Below, one piece after another: positions 1-8,967 of a DNA stretch of 64,000 bases. The position numbers and the translations under genes were made by a program. Below the pieces are notes generated by a model. That model was not told where the DNA came from, searched no databases, and was given only the letters and a program-made list of their open reading frames with translations. Every line of letters starts with the position of its first letter. Positions within the stretch are counted from its first letter, which is position 1. Origin of the DNA: Thermomicrobium sp. CFH 73360. Lineage in GTDB: Bacteria > Chloroflexota > Chloroflexia > Thermomicrobiales > Thermomicrobiaceae. The stretch is from assembly GCF_023806465.1 (NCBI RefSeq), contig NZ_JAMSLS010000005.1, positions 62,001-126,000 of the forward strand, read 5' to 3'.

Positions 1-327
1 CCGCTCCGGCAGTCGCCCAAGGAACACGTTCTCCCCGACCGACAAGGTGTCGATGACGCTGAGCTCCTGGTAGATGATCCCAATACCTTGCGCGAGAGCC
101 TGACGCGGATCGGAGAATCGAACCCGTCGGCCGTCGAGCAGGATTTCTCCTTCGTCAGGCTGGAGCGCACCGGAGAGGATCTTCATCAGCGTCGATTTCC
201 CCGCCCCATTCTCCCCGACGACTGCCAGTATCTCTCCGGGCGAGACACACAGCGACACGCGCTCCAAGGCGACGACACCGGGGAACCGTTTACTGATGTT
301 GCGCGCTTCAAGGACCGGAACGGTCAT
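1..327 (-). CDS. Sugar ABC transporter ATP-binding protein (partial)
   Basis: The frame opens with ATG at 327 and runs off the left edge, leaving 109 residues of the first nucleotide-binding domain. Walker [10 protein letters not shown] is at residues 38-46 and the Q-loop glutamine is at 87 in IIYQELS. This matches the RbsA/MglA/XylG family of about 500 residues with two fused ATPase halves, which powers uptake of monosaccharides from a binding protein. The gene lies 62 bases downstream of the binding-lipoprotein gene on the same strand. The permease gene is expected further left, outside the window. The family assignment is firm; the sugar cannot be read from this fragment. Confidence 0.93.
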   Translation of the reverse strand, partial: MTVPVLEARNISKRFPGVVALERVSLCVSPGEILAVVGENGAGKSTLMKILSGALQPDEGEILLDGRRVRFSDPRQALAQGIGIIYQELSVIDTLSVGENVFLGRLPER

Positions 328-389
328 CGCTTCCCCTTCACCGTCATAGCGGTGGGCCAGGGGCGCTCCAGTCCCCTGGCCCTGATGGC

Positions 390-1441
390 TCACTTCGTGT
401 AGCTGTTGAGGTTCTCCTTCGTCACAACAGTGACGCCGGTATCGATATTCTGGAACGGAGGCTTGGCCTTTCCAGTCAGAATGTCATAAGCCCACTGCAC
501 GGTCAACACACCCATCTGAACCGGACGCTGCACCATCGTTGCTGCGATAATTCCTTCGTCAATCGCCCGCTTCGTCTCCTCCAAATCGTCAAAAGCGACG
601 ATGACCAGCTTTCCGATCCGCTCCTGAAACTCGGGCGACTTGAGCACTTGGGCAAGTGTTGGCCCACCCGTTGCGCTCACGCAGGCGATGCCATTGAGAT
701 CCGGATGTGCCCGCAGCATCGCCTCACTGACCGAGAGCCCCTTCTGGAGATCATCGTCGGTAGCCTGGACGTCAACGACCTGAATGTTCGGTCCGACCCC
801 TTCCTTGAATCCCTCAATACGCGATTCAGGTTGAGCGCACCAAGCCCGCCAGTGATGATCCCGACCTTCCCTTGTCCGTTGAGAAGTTTGACCATCGTCC
901 GGCCAGCAGCTTTGTTATCCGTGCCGATGTACATGACACGCTGGCTGTTCGGGGAATCCGCGTCGAAGGTCATCATCAGAATGCCCTGCTTCATCCCCTC
1001 AGCGATAACCGGCTCGACCGACTTCGGCTCGTTCGGCGAGATCGAGATGGCATGCACCTTCTTGCGGATCAGGTCCTCGATCATCGAGACCTGTTGGGCT
1101 GGATCGGCCTGCTGTGGCGCCACCCACTGGAAGTCCACGCCCAGTTCCTTGGCCTTCTGCTCGCCACCCTTCCGAACATCCTCAAAGAACGGGTGCACGA
1201 GCTTCGGCACCATCGCGACCGTGATCTTCGTCCCCGGGGCGACTGTCGGGACCGGCCCGGCTGCAGCCGCAGTCGTCGGTGTTGCGGCTTGAGCCGGCGT
1301 TGGACTCGCCGCCGGCACGGCCGTCGGCGTGGCCTGGCCACCCCCGCATGCACCGAGAAGCGACAGTCCCGCACCACCAACCAATACCGAACGCAGCAGC
1401 TGCCGCCGCGTTACGAGTCTCCGCATCGTCCGCTCATCCAT
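390..1441 (-). pseudogene. Sugar-binding lipoprotein of ABC transporter, frameshifted
   Basis: This is a type-1 periplasmic sugar-binding protein (ribose/rhamnose class) split over two frames. The N-terminal part starts at ATG 1441, which has GGAGGAG about 7 bases upstream; ATG 1447 would leave no spacing. It has a twin-arginine stretch (TRRQLL) and lipobox LLGAC, so it is an exported lipoprotein. The frame is correct through GGLGALNLN. A shift near 813-823 then moves the coding to the frame reading IEGFKEGVGP through to the stop at 390. Losing one base, or gaining two, explains it. The gene sits between the IclR regulator and the ATPase gene. It may be a true lesion or a sequence error, because both halves are otherwise well conserved. 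Confidence 0.85.
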
Positions 1442-1541
1442 GACCATCTCCTCCCGACTCGTCGATACTTTGCCCATCGAGTCATCAGATCGCCTGATGA
1501 CGTGATGCTCGATCTCCAACGTCACCTCCCCCCACTACGAC

Positions 1542-2378
1542 TCAGCTGTCAGCGACGAGCGCCGAGTGCCACGGAGGCAACTCTGGCTGCCAGGTCCCCT
1601 GCGAAATCTCCCGGTACCCGAGCCGCTGCGAGAGTTCCCGCGCTCCCTCCCAGACTAAGCGTGAAAGCTCCAAGAAGCGCTCCGGCGTATCACGCACGAC
1701 CGGGAACGAAATACTCATCGCCGCCACCATTCGGCCGCGATGGTCGTAGATCGGCGCCGCCACACAGCGGACATCAGGGTTGGATTCGCAGTTGTCCCAC
1801 GCGATCCCTCGCGCCCGCGTCCGTGCCAGCTCTGCCCGTAGAGCATCCACCGAACGGAGACTGTTTCGCGTCATGCCCGGGAGCTCCCGCACACCGGCAA
1901 ACCGCTCGGCAAACTCCTCTTCACTCAGGCCGGAGAGCAACATCTTGCCAACCGCGGTGCAGTGTGCCGGTAGTCGGCGACCGATCGCTGAGACAAGGCG
2001 CAGTGCATTCGTACTGTCCACCTTGGCGATGTAGAAGACGTCCGTCCCCTCCAGCACTGCGATGTGCACTGTCTCGTCACAGGACGCTGCCACCCGACGC
2101 GCCACGATCTGACCTTCGCGCGCGAGATCCAGCCCAGCCGCATAGGCATTACCGAGCTCGAAGACACGGACATCCAGCGCGTAGCGGTGTGGGTTCCCCT
2201 CAATCGGCCGCAAGTAACGACGAGCGACGAGTGTCGCAACGAGCTCATGTGCCGTACTGCGCGGCAAATCCAGCGCTCGCGCAATCTCCGGCACAGAAAG
2301 CGACTCCGGCTGGGGAGACCGCAAGAAGAGCTCGAGGATGTCTAGTGCTCGTTCAACTGCGGGTACGCGTCGCGGCAT
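1542..2378 (-). CDS. IclR family transcriptional regulator
   Basis: The protein is 278 residues, the usual IclR length. An N-terminal winged helix-turn-helix covers about residues 5-70 (VPAVERALDILELF, then SVPEIARALDLPRSTAHELV). A C-terminal effector domain follows, containing the typical LPAHCTAVGKMLLSGL segment. IclR proteins bind small carbon compounds and usually control an adjacent catabolic or uptake operon. Here the binding protein and ATPase of a sugar ABC system follow on the same strand with a gap of about 100 bases, so it probably regulates them and itself. An imperfect inverted repeat just upstream of its start may be the operator. The effector is unknown. Confidence 0.93.
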   Translation of the reverse strand: MPRRVPAVERALDILELFLRSPQPESLSVPEIARALDLPRSTAHELVATLVARRYLRPIEGNPHRYALDVRVFELGNAYAAGLDLAREGQIVARRVAASCDETVHIAVLEGTDVFYIAKVDSTNALRLVSAIGRRLPAHCTAVGKMLLSGLSEEEFAERFAGVRELPGMTRNSLRSVDALRAELARTRARGIAWDNCESNPDVRCVAAPIYDHRGRMVAAMSISFPVVRDTPERFLELSRLVWEGARELSQRLGYREISQGTWQPELPPWHSALVADS

Positions 2379-2385
2379 TTCCGTG

Positions 2386-2413
2386 TGTCCGATATTTCAG
2401 ACACTATCCGACA
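2386..2413. promoter_or_regulatory. Imperfect inverted repeat upstream of iclR-type gene
   Basis: TGTCCGATA at 2386-2394 and TATCCGACA at 2405-2413 are inverted copies matching at 8 of 9 positions, with a 10-base spacer. The repeat begins 8 bases upstream of the regulator start codon, a usual place for an autoregulatory IclR operator. No binding data; inferred from symmetry and position only. Confidence 0.35.
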
Positions 2414-3610
2414 GGTCGTCTCTCGTCTGCGCACAGTCTAGTGCTACAGGAAGGGGCTGTCAACCCTTCCCTGACAGATTTGCTACGTGCCAGGGGAGAA
2501 CAACCGGCCAGCAACGCTTGACTTCCGCTGGAGTACGACCAGGGCGAGCACTCACGCCAATATTTCCTAGAGCGCTTCAGGCGCAGCTCCAGTACTCCTG
2601 AAAACGATCAGGGCGCCGTCACGGCGAGCACTGTTGGACTGCCACTGCGCTCGTGCTCCACGCGGATGACCCGCTCTCGAAACCGGTCTTCTGTCTTCTC
2701 AGCACGGGGAATGGGGTATCGTCATGCCGATCCTCTCCGCAACCCAGGCGTGCACCCCCGTAAGAGCGTGTTGCGTTGTTACCAGCATCCAGATCGCAAC
2801 TGCGGGAACACCGGAAGGTCGGTAAATGCGGTGCCTCAAGCTGCAGCTCGCCTGCTCCCGAAGGTATCACAGGAGGATCAACAAGACCGATCTTGGCGCC
2901 GCGAGGATCCGTCCTCGGCGCTCACTCGGTTCGACCGCCCCGCATCGGGCAGAAGCACCAAGAGTGACCTGGTTCTGCAGTGTAGCAGCCATCCAAGATC
3001 CACGAATTCGAAATCGCATCCCCCGCTGGTGTTCCAGTGACAGGGGACGAGTCAGAGGCACGAAGAGCAGCAACTCAGCAGCACGGTCCAGGGGCCGGGC
3101 TCGCAGACGTCCCTTTGCGTCTCGCATGAAGCGCTGTAACGCGCCAGTGCAGGGGATATGGGAACGAGATCGCCAAGCAAATGATCGCGCAAGGCGCCAG
3201 CCTATTGGAAACGGCAGGCCATCAACGCCACGGTCTCCGCGCGCCAAACTCGATGGAATCGTCTGAGGAATGCCTCTTGACATCCGCTCCACCAGCCATT
3301 ATTGTGTCTCCTGGCAGCGTGAGTACGGTACACAAGCCGGACACGGCATTGTCTGCAGTGTCTGGCTCGTTTCAGTTTTGGGTCAGGTCATCGCTCGCTC
3401 GCACGCAGGAACAGAGGACTGCCTACTGCGTGCATTGGGTTAGCTTTCGATTGGGGAAGGATCGAGCATTTTCGTCGTGGTGTGCCGGATCTGCAGTGTA
3501 TGCACGGGACTCACAGACCCTCCTTGGCCGGTTGGGAAATCCCGGCCGCCACCTCGCCGCTCGCAGTTCCGATTCTGGTTGCGAAGAACCAGGAAGGAGC
3601 GAGCGGGACG
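2414..3610. other. Non-coding or unrecognised 1.2 kb stretch
   Basis: Between the IclR gene and the glutamine-synthetase-like gene I find no frame on either strand with recognisable protein character. The longest open frames (about 140 residues) have shadow-like, Arg/Ser-rich composition. The right end must hold the promoter of the amine operon, but I see no convincing -35/-10 pair. AGGAAGGAG at about 3590-3598 is the ribosome site of the next gene. Confidence 0.5.
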
Positions 3611-4996
3611 ATGAGCAGCCACACCAGCGGTCTTTTGAGCCTCGCCGAACTCACACAACTGGTGGAGTCCGGTGAGATCGACACCGTCATCAACGCCATC
3701 TGCGACATGCAGGGGCGCCTGATGGGGAAGCGCGTGCGGGCCGACTTCTTCCTCGACCATGTTCGCGAGCACGGTACCCACTTCTGCACATATCTCCTCG
3801 GAACCGACATGGAGATGACCACTCCGGGTGGTTACCGCCTCATGAACTGGAAGACCGGTTACGGCGACTGGGTCGCCCGTCCCGACTTTGCCACGCTGCG
3901 GCGTATCCCCTGGCTGGAAGGGACAGCGCTCGTCCTAGCCGATGCGGTCGACGAGGAGACCGGCGAACTCATCCCGGTTGCCCCACGCACGATTTTGCGC
4001 CAGCAGGTCTCGCGGGCCAGCGCTCTGGGCTTCCGTGTCATGATGGCGAGTGAGCTCGAGTTCTATCTCCTCAAAGATTCCTATGACGAGGCCCACGAGA
4101 AGGGGTACCGCGCTCTACAACCCTTCGGCTGGTACAACGAGGACTACCACCTTTTCCAAGGCACCAAAGCTGAACCAATCTACCGGCAGATCCGCAACCT
4201 CATGACCGCCGCCGGAATCCCCATTGAGTTCTCCAAGGGGGAAGCCGCTGCCGGCCAGCACGAGATCAATATCCATTATGCTGATGCGCTCGATTCAGCA
4301 GATCGCGCCATTCTCTTCAAGCACGGCGTCAAAGAGATCGCCTATCTCAACGGCCTCTCCGTCACCTTCATGGCCAAGCCGCATCATACCTGGACCGGCT
4401 CGAGTTCACACATCCACCTGAGCATCTGGGACAGCAATGGCGAGCGAAACCTCTTCTACGATCCTGACGGCCACCCCTACCACATGAGCCGCCTCATGCA
4501 GCATGCCTTAGCTGGTCTCATCGCGCACGCCCGGGAGCTCTCACTCTTCGTCGCCTCGAACGTGAACTCCTATAAGCGCTACGCTGTTGCCAGCTGGGCT
4601 CCGGTCAATGTTGTGTGGGGGCGCGACAATCGCACCTGCGGCTTCCGCATTGTTGGACACGGCCAGTCGTTGCGCATCGAGAGCCGCATCCCCGGCGCCG
4701 ACGCCAATCCCTACCTTGCCTACGCCGCCATGATCGCCGCGGCGCTTGACGGCATCGAGCGCGAGCTCCCACTTCCACCAGAGTACCGCGGCAATGCGTA
4801 CGAAGCCCGCGACGTCGTCCGTGTGCCACGAACGCTCGCCGAGGCAATGATGGAATTCGACCGCTCGACATTCGCTCGCCAGGTCTTTGGTGATCTCGTC
4901 GTCGACCACTACGTCAACATGGCGCGGGTAGAGCAAGAGGCGTTCGATGCGGTGGTCACCGATTGGGAACTGTACCGCTACTTCGAGCGCGGCTAA
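3611..4996 (+). CDS. Glutamine synthetase family ligase (GlnA-like, amine-type)
   Basis: The protein is 461 residues from ATG 3611, preceded by AGGAAGGAG; the frame is open further upstream but without protein character. Class-I glutamine synthetase landmarks are present: ASELEFYL, GQHEINIHYAD, SSSHIHLSIWD, NRTCGFRIVG and the C-terminal ESRIPGADANPYLAYAA. Relatives of this kind include PuuA (gamma-glutamylputrescine synthetase) and the GlnA3/GlnA4 enzymes that glutamylate polyamines or ethanolamine, rather than ammonia-assimilating GlnA. It is followed 13 bases later by an SDR dehydrogenase, then by an amine/ethanolamine-type permease. I infer an enzyme that captures an imported amine as a gamma-glutamyl adduct; the substrate is not proven. 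Confidence 0.85.
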   Translation: MSSHTSGLLSLAELTQLVESGEIDTVINAICDMQGRLMGKRVRADFFLDHVREHGTHFCTYLLGTDMEMTTPGGYRLMNWKTGYGDWVARPDFATLRRIPWLEGTALVLADAVDEETGELIPVAPRTILRQQVSRASALGFRVMMASELEFYLLKDSYDEAHEKGYRALQPFGWYNEDYHLFQGTKAEPIYRQIRNLMTAAGIPIEFSKGEAAAGQHEINIHYADALDSADRAILFKHGVKEIAYLNGLSVTFMAKPHHTWTGSSSHIHLSIWDSNGERNLFYDPDGHPYHMSRLMQHALAGLIAHARELSLFVASNVNSYKRYAVASWAPVNVVWGRDNRTCGFRIVGHGQSLRIESRIPGADANPYLAYAAMIAAALDGIERELPLPPEYRGNAYEARDVVRVPRTLAEAMMEFDRSTFARQVFGDLVVDHYVNMARVEQEAFDAVVTDWELYRYFERG

Positions 4997-5009
4997 GGGA
5001 GGGAAGACG

Positions 5010-5792
5010 ATGGGCACACGGCTGGCCGGCAAAGTCTGCATCATCACGGGAGCGGGTTCCGGGATCGGTCGTGAGTCGGCACTCCTCTTCTCCCAGGAAG
5101 GGGCGAAGGTTGTAGTCGCCGACCTGAATGTGGCGGGTGGTGAAGAGACGGTCCGTCTGATCCAGGAGGCTGGGGGTGAGGCGCTGTTCGTCCGCACCGA
5201 CGTCACGAAGGCAGCCGAGGTCGAAGCCTTAGTCCGCACCGCCGAGGAGACCTACGGCAAGCTCGACGTCATGTTCAACAATGCCGGGATCTTTCCCGAC
5301 GAGGATGGCTCGGTGGTCGACACGCCCGAAGAGGTCTGGGACCGTGTCATGGCAGTCAACCTCAAAGGCGTCTTCCTCGGTTGTAAGTACGCTATCCCAG
5401 CCATGCTGCGCGCCGGTGGCGGCTCGATCATCAATACCGCGAGTTTCGTCGCCATCATGGGAGCCGCTGTCCCCCAGATCGCCTACACCGCGAGCAAGGG
5501 GGGCGTGCTGGCCATGACGCGCGAAATCGCCATCGAGTTCGCACGGAAGAATATCCGGGCCAACGCCCTCTGTCCTGGACCAGTCGACACCCCGCTTCTG
5601 CGATCGATTCTGGCGGATCCAGCCAAGCGGCAACGTCGGCTGGTGCATATCCCGATGGGTCGCTTTGCCCAAGCACGGGAGATCGCCCAGGCTGCGCTGT
5701 TTCTTGCCTCAGATGAGTCGTCCTACGTGACGGCAACCGCCTTCCTTGTCGACGGTGGTATTACTGCTGCCTACATCACACCAGAGGATTGA
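5010..5792 (+). CDS. Short-chain dehydrogenase/reductase
   Basis: A classical SDR of 260 residues. The cofactor motif TGAGSGIG is at 13-20, NNAG at 90-93, and the catalytic Ser145, Tyr159 and Lys163 are all present. The acidic residue after the second strand (VVVADLN) suggests NAD preference. The start at 5010 follows GGGAGGGAAG closely; the open frame extends into the previous gene but has no better start. It is the middle gene of a three-gene unit with a glutamine-synthetase-like ligase and a permease. It may oxidise an alcohol or amino-alcohol intermediate of that pathway, but substrate specificity cannot be read from an SDR sequence. Confidence 0.9.
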   Translation: MGTRLAGKVCIITGAGSGIGRESALLFSQEGAKVVVADLNVAGGEETVRLIQEAGGEALFVRTDVTKAAEVEALVRTAEETYGKLDVMFNNAGIFPDEDGSVVDTPEEVWDRVMAVNLKGVFLGCKYAIPAMLRAGGGSIINTASFVAIMGAAVPQIAYTASKGGVLAMTREIAIEFARKNIRANALCPGPVDTPLLRSILADPAKRQRRLVHIPMGRFAQAREIAQAALFLASDESSYVTATAFLVDGGITAAYITPED

Positions 5793-5822
5793 AGCCGCAA
5801 ATCTTTTGAGAGGAGGGGAGCC

Positions 5823-7364
5823 ATGGGAGAGAGCATCGAACGCGGCGGTGTGCGCTATGAGAAGGTTGGGCAGGACTACCTTGAGCAACGGAAACTACGT
5901 CGGCACGCCAACTGGGTGTTACTCTGGGCCCTCGGTGTCGGCGCAGTCATTTCTGGAGACTTCTTCGGCTGGAACTTTGGGCTCGACGCTGGCGGCTTCG
6001 GTGGGCTCCTGATCGCCACGGTGCTCATGGCGATCATGTACCTCTGCATGGTTTATAGCATCGCTGAACTCAGTACGGCACTGCCCCATGCCGGTGGCTT
6101 TTATTCCTTCACCCGCAGTGCTTTCGGCCCTTGGGGCGGATACTTGGTGGGCGTTACCGACACCATTGAGTACGTCATCACCCCAGCAGTCATCGTAGTC
6201 GGTATCGGCGGCTATATGAACACACTCTTCCCGTCGGTCCCCGTCTGGATCTGGTGGCTCGTCTTCTACGCCATCTTCGTGGGCATCAACATTGCTGGAG
6301 TAGAGATTACCCTTCGGGTCGGTTTAGTCGTGACCATCCTCGCCATGCTTGTGCTGCTGATCTTCTACATTGGCGCGGTCGCCTCCGGCGCCTTCAGCTG
6401 GGATCTGGTTTTCAACATCGAGCCCGATCCAAACCGCGCTGGCAGCTCCACGTTTCTTCCAAAAGGCTTTTTTGGGATTTTTGCCGCTATCCCCTTTGCT
6501 ATTTGGTTCTATCTCGCGATTGAGGAACTCCCGCTCGCTGCCGAGGAAACCCATGATGTTGTGCGGGACATGCCACGCGGTCTGATCACCGGCATCTTCA
6601 CATTGCTTGCCCTCTCCGTGTTCACCTTGATCTTCAACTCGGGCGTGAATGGTGGCGCCGCCCAAATTGGTGTCTCGGGTGCACCGCTCGCCGACGGCTT
6701 CGTTGCTGTCTTTGGAAGCGGTGCAACCACCACTGTCCTCACGCTCATCGCCTTGACTGGGCTCATTGCCAGCTTCCATACGATCATCTATGCCTACGGT
6801 CGCGTCATCTTTGCGCTCTCACGCGCTGGCTACTATCCACGCTTCCTGTCTGTCACTGGGCGCAAGACCCACACACCGCACCGTGCCCTCATCGCTGGTG
6901 CCATCATCGGGCTGCTCTGCGCCTTGATCATTGATCGCTTCGGCACCGGGATTGTGGGAGCTGCACTCTTGAACATGGCCGTCTTCGGCGCAGTTATCTC
7001 CTATGCGGCAGTAATGCTTGCCTACATTCGCCTCAAGGTCACTCGTCCGGAGCTCCCACGCCCCTATCAGAGTCCCTTCGGGATCCCCGGTGCGGCAATC
7101 GGCGCAATCTTGGCAATCGTCGCTCTACTCGCAACCTTCTCCATCCAGGACTACCGTCCTGGCGTCTTGGGAGTCGCCTTCTTCCTGGTGATCGCGATCC
7201 TCTACTTCGCCCTGTACTCCCGTCACAAGTTGGTCGCCCAGGCACCGGAGGAGGAGGTCGCCCTGATCCTGGAGGCGGAGAAAGAGCTCAAGCACCAGTA
7301 CGTCGAGCTCGAGTCAGAGGAAGAGCGCTTGCGCCTGGAACAGCGTGAGGCGAGGGACCGCTGA
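5823..7364 (+). CDS. APC-superfamily amino acid/ethanolamine-type permease
   Basis: A polytopic membrane protein of 513 residues with about 12 hydrophobic segments and a charged cytoplasmic tail rich in Glu/Arg from about residue 480. The first membrane segment carries GVGAVISGDFFGWNFG, which closely resembles the ethanolamine permease branch of the APC superfamily (GVGxVISGxxFGWN). AGGAGGGGAGCC precedes ATG 5823 at good spacing, 30 bases after the SDR stop. With the upstream glutamyl ligase it suggests uptake and use of an amine. General amino acid transport is the alternative. Confidence 0.88.
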   Translation: MGESIERGGVRYEKVGQDYLEQRKLRRHANWVLLWALGVGAVISGDFFGWNFGLDAGGFGGLLIATVLMAIMYLCMVYSIAELSTALPHAGGFYSFTRSAFGPWGGYLVGVTDTIEYVITPAVIVVGIGGYMNTLFPSVPVWIWWLVFYAIFVGINIAGVEITLRVGLVVTILAMLVLLIFYIGAVASGAFSWDLVFNIEPDPNRAGSSTFLPKGFFGIFAAIPFAIWFYLAIEELPLAAEETHDVVRDMPRGLITGIFTLLALSVFTLIFNSGVNGGAAQIGVSGAPLADGFVAVFGSGATTTVLTLIALTGLIASFHTIIYAYGRVIFALSRAGYYPRFLSVTGRKTHTPHRALIAGAIIGLLCALIIDRFGTGIVGAALLNMAVFGAVISYAAVMLAYIRLKVTRPELPRPYQSPFGIPGAAIGAILAIVALLATFSIQDYRPGVLGVAFFLVIAILYFALYSRHKLVAQAPEEEVALILEAEKELKHQYVELESEEERLRLEQREARDR

Positions 7365-7434
7365 GGCACGACGACATCGCATCTTCTCGCCGGCAACAAC
7401 TTGTTCTTCGTGATCGTGTCGCCTCGTGAAGCCC

Positions 7435-7468
7435 GCTGGCTCGGCGTGGCCTCTCGCGCCGAGCCAGC
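7435..7468. terminator. 12-bp perfect hairpin after the permease gene
   Basis: GCTGGCTCGGCG at 7435-7446 pairs perfectly with CGCCGAGCCAGC at 7457-7468 across a 10-base loop, about 70 bases after the permease stop. No U-tract follows, so it may be a Rho-linked or processing hairpin rather than a classical intrinsic terminator. Confidence 0.5.
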
Positions 7469-7948
7469 GCCATCCCAACTGCCGGAGCTCCCTCTGCCGC
7501 AGATCTCCGTTCTGTCTTCTTCGTCGTAACCACCGCTACCTCTTCACCGAATAACCCAAGAGGGTACTGATGAGGAGCGGCTGTACTCGCTTCACGCGCA
7601 TGAAGTCTGCGCTGAGGCTACGCCACTCCTGGCGCCATAACGGTGCCACGCTGGTTGGGGGCGAAGAGATCGTAGAGGATCTCATCGCACTCCACCCTCG
7701 CTCCTTGCTCCGCTCTGGAGGAAGACCGGGGCATCAGCACGAGAAGATGACTGCCGCATCGTCCAGATCAGGCGGCAACATGCTCGATCGGCTGCAAGAT
7801 CAGGATGCTTCGTTGGGACAATGTGAGATTGGTAAGGAAGACTCGCGTCCTTCACAAGACGCTGCCTACCCCGTGGATGAGCCAGCAGCAAGCTTGCCGT
7901 TCCCCTTCCTCCGACGTATGCTGCTGAGAGATGGAGGGAGAGGATCCG
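7469..7948. other. Stretch without recognisable gene
   Basis: After the hairpin no frame on either strand looks coding. The last bases hold GGAGGGAGAGGA at 7933-7944, the likely ribosome site of the small gene beginning at 7949. Confidence 0.5.
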
Positions 7949-8224
7949 GTGGCGACCTTGGCTGACCGCTTGCTCCAGACACTCAAGAAGCACCGCTTTC
8001 AGCCAGTCACCCTGGAAGGGAACGGCTACGTCCTCGAAATCCGCCCCTATCATGGCAAGCTCGAGGCGGGCTTTATCCTGTGGCGCATGGAGGCGGGGCA
8101 GCTCGTGCCGGTGGCGAGCGGACATACTGAGAACCGGCATCTCCTGTCCGCCGAGGGTTTCGCGCTCCAGCTCCCACCCGATGTTGAACGCACTATTGCA
8201 AGCTTGCTCCAGCGCGGGCGATGA
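7949..8224 (+). CDS. Small conserved-looking protein, unknown function
   Basis: About 91 residues from GTG 7949. I prefer this start because GGAGGGAGAGGA lies directly upstream; ATG 7931 would place that sequence inside the gene. The protein opens with an amphipathic helix (TLADRLLQTLKKHRF). A strand-rich centre follows (YVLEIRPYHGKLEAGFILWRME), then a C-terminal helix (PPDVERTIASLLQRGR). It is soluble, without signal peptide, cysteines or known motif. It stands alone between the amine operon and the PrsW-like gene. Composition and ribosome site support a real gene; I do not recognise the family. Confidence 0.55.
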   Translation: MATLADRLLQTLKKHRFQPVTLEGNGYVLEIRPYHGKLEAGFILWRMEAGQLVPVASGHTENRHLLSAEGFALQLPPDVERTIASLLQRGR

Positions 8225-8857
8225 TCCACGGGGACCCTCGGACGCTCGCTTCCTGTTCTTCGACGACTCGCGTCCATATCACCATACACAGTCTGCATGC
8301 ATCGGACACCGCGCAGCAGCCTCTACGAAGGAGCGACTCAGCCTAGAACACGAGGAAGAACGGTGCTGGTTCGTGTCATCCCCGGAGCTCACGGAACTGC
8401 GGCTCATCTGCGACGAGCCTCAACGCGATGTCAAAGACGAGCACTGATCTGCCCCCACCACAGGAGCTCCGGGACCACGAGTGACATTCGCCCCCTGTGA
8501 CTCTATTCCGCTGAGACCGAGCCTGGCACCATCCAGCAGCGGTAACCGGTGATCGTCATTTCCTCGCCTCTGAAAGTCAGATGCCCCTTCCTCCAAATAC
8601 CCCGCTCCACGGTTGCCAGAATTGTCACCAACCACACGCCAGCTCCTCGTCATGCCCCCAGAGTCACCGGCGAATCTTCTCAGCGCTTGAATTCAATCGC
8701 CGCTCCCAGGAGACACCCGTCCGTCCTGCTCCCTGTCCGCCCAACTGTCCCTTCGCTGCCCCTGAAGCAGGGCAACGCACACCGGCTCCACGAACATCGT
8801 CCGCTGCCCGCCGCAGGAGGAGCCCGGTCAATCGACACGTGACACCAGGCTGGCCTC
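8225..8857. other. Stretch without recognisable gene
   Basis: About 630 bases with only short, low-quality frames on both strands and no repeat. The promoter-like pair for the downstream PrsW-type gene begins at 8858. Confidence 0.5.
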
Positions 8858-8886
8858 TTGCACAATGCTCGCGGCTGCCGTAGAGT
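8858..8886 (+). promoter_or_regulatory. Sigma-70-like promoter for PrsW-type gene
   Basis: TTGCAC at 8858-8863 and TAGAGT at 8881-8886 are separated by exactly 17 bases, close to the TTGACA/TATAAT consensus. The strong ribosome site GGGAGGGGG lies 17 bases further on. This implies the transcript begins near 8893 and that translation begins near ATG 8915. Confidence 0.5.
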
Positions 8887-8967
8887 CGGGCAGCGGACCG
8901 GAAGGGAGGGGGAAATGCGATGTAGGGGGTTACCGGTCTTCTCCGTCGAGCGTGGTTCCAGATCCTC

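Noticed and set aside
872-2521. Plus-strand open frame of 549 codons
   Set aside because: It lies antisense to the binding-protein and IclR genes; its Arg/Pro/Ser-rich composition is that of a shadow frame in GC-rich DNA.
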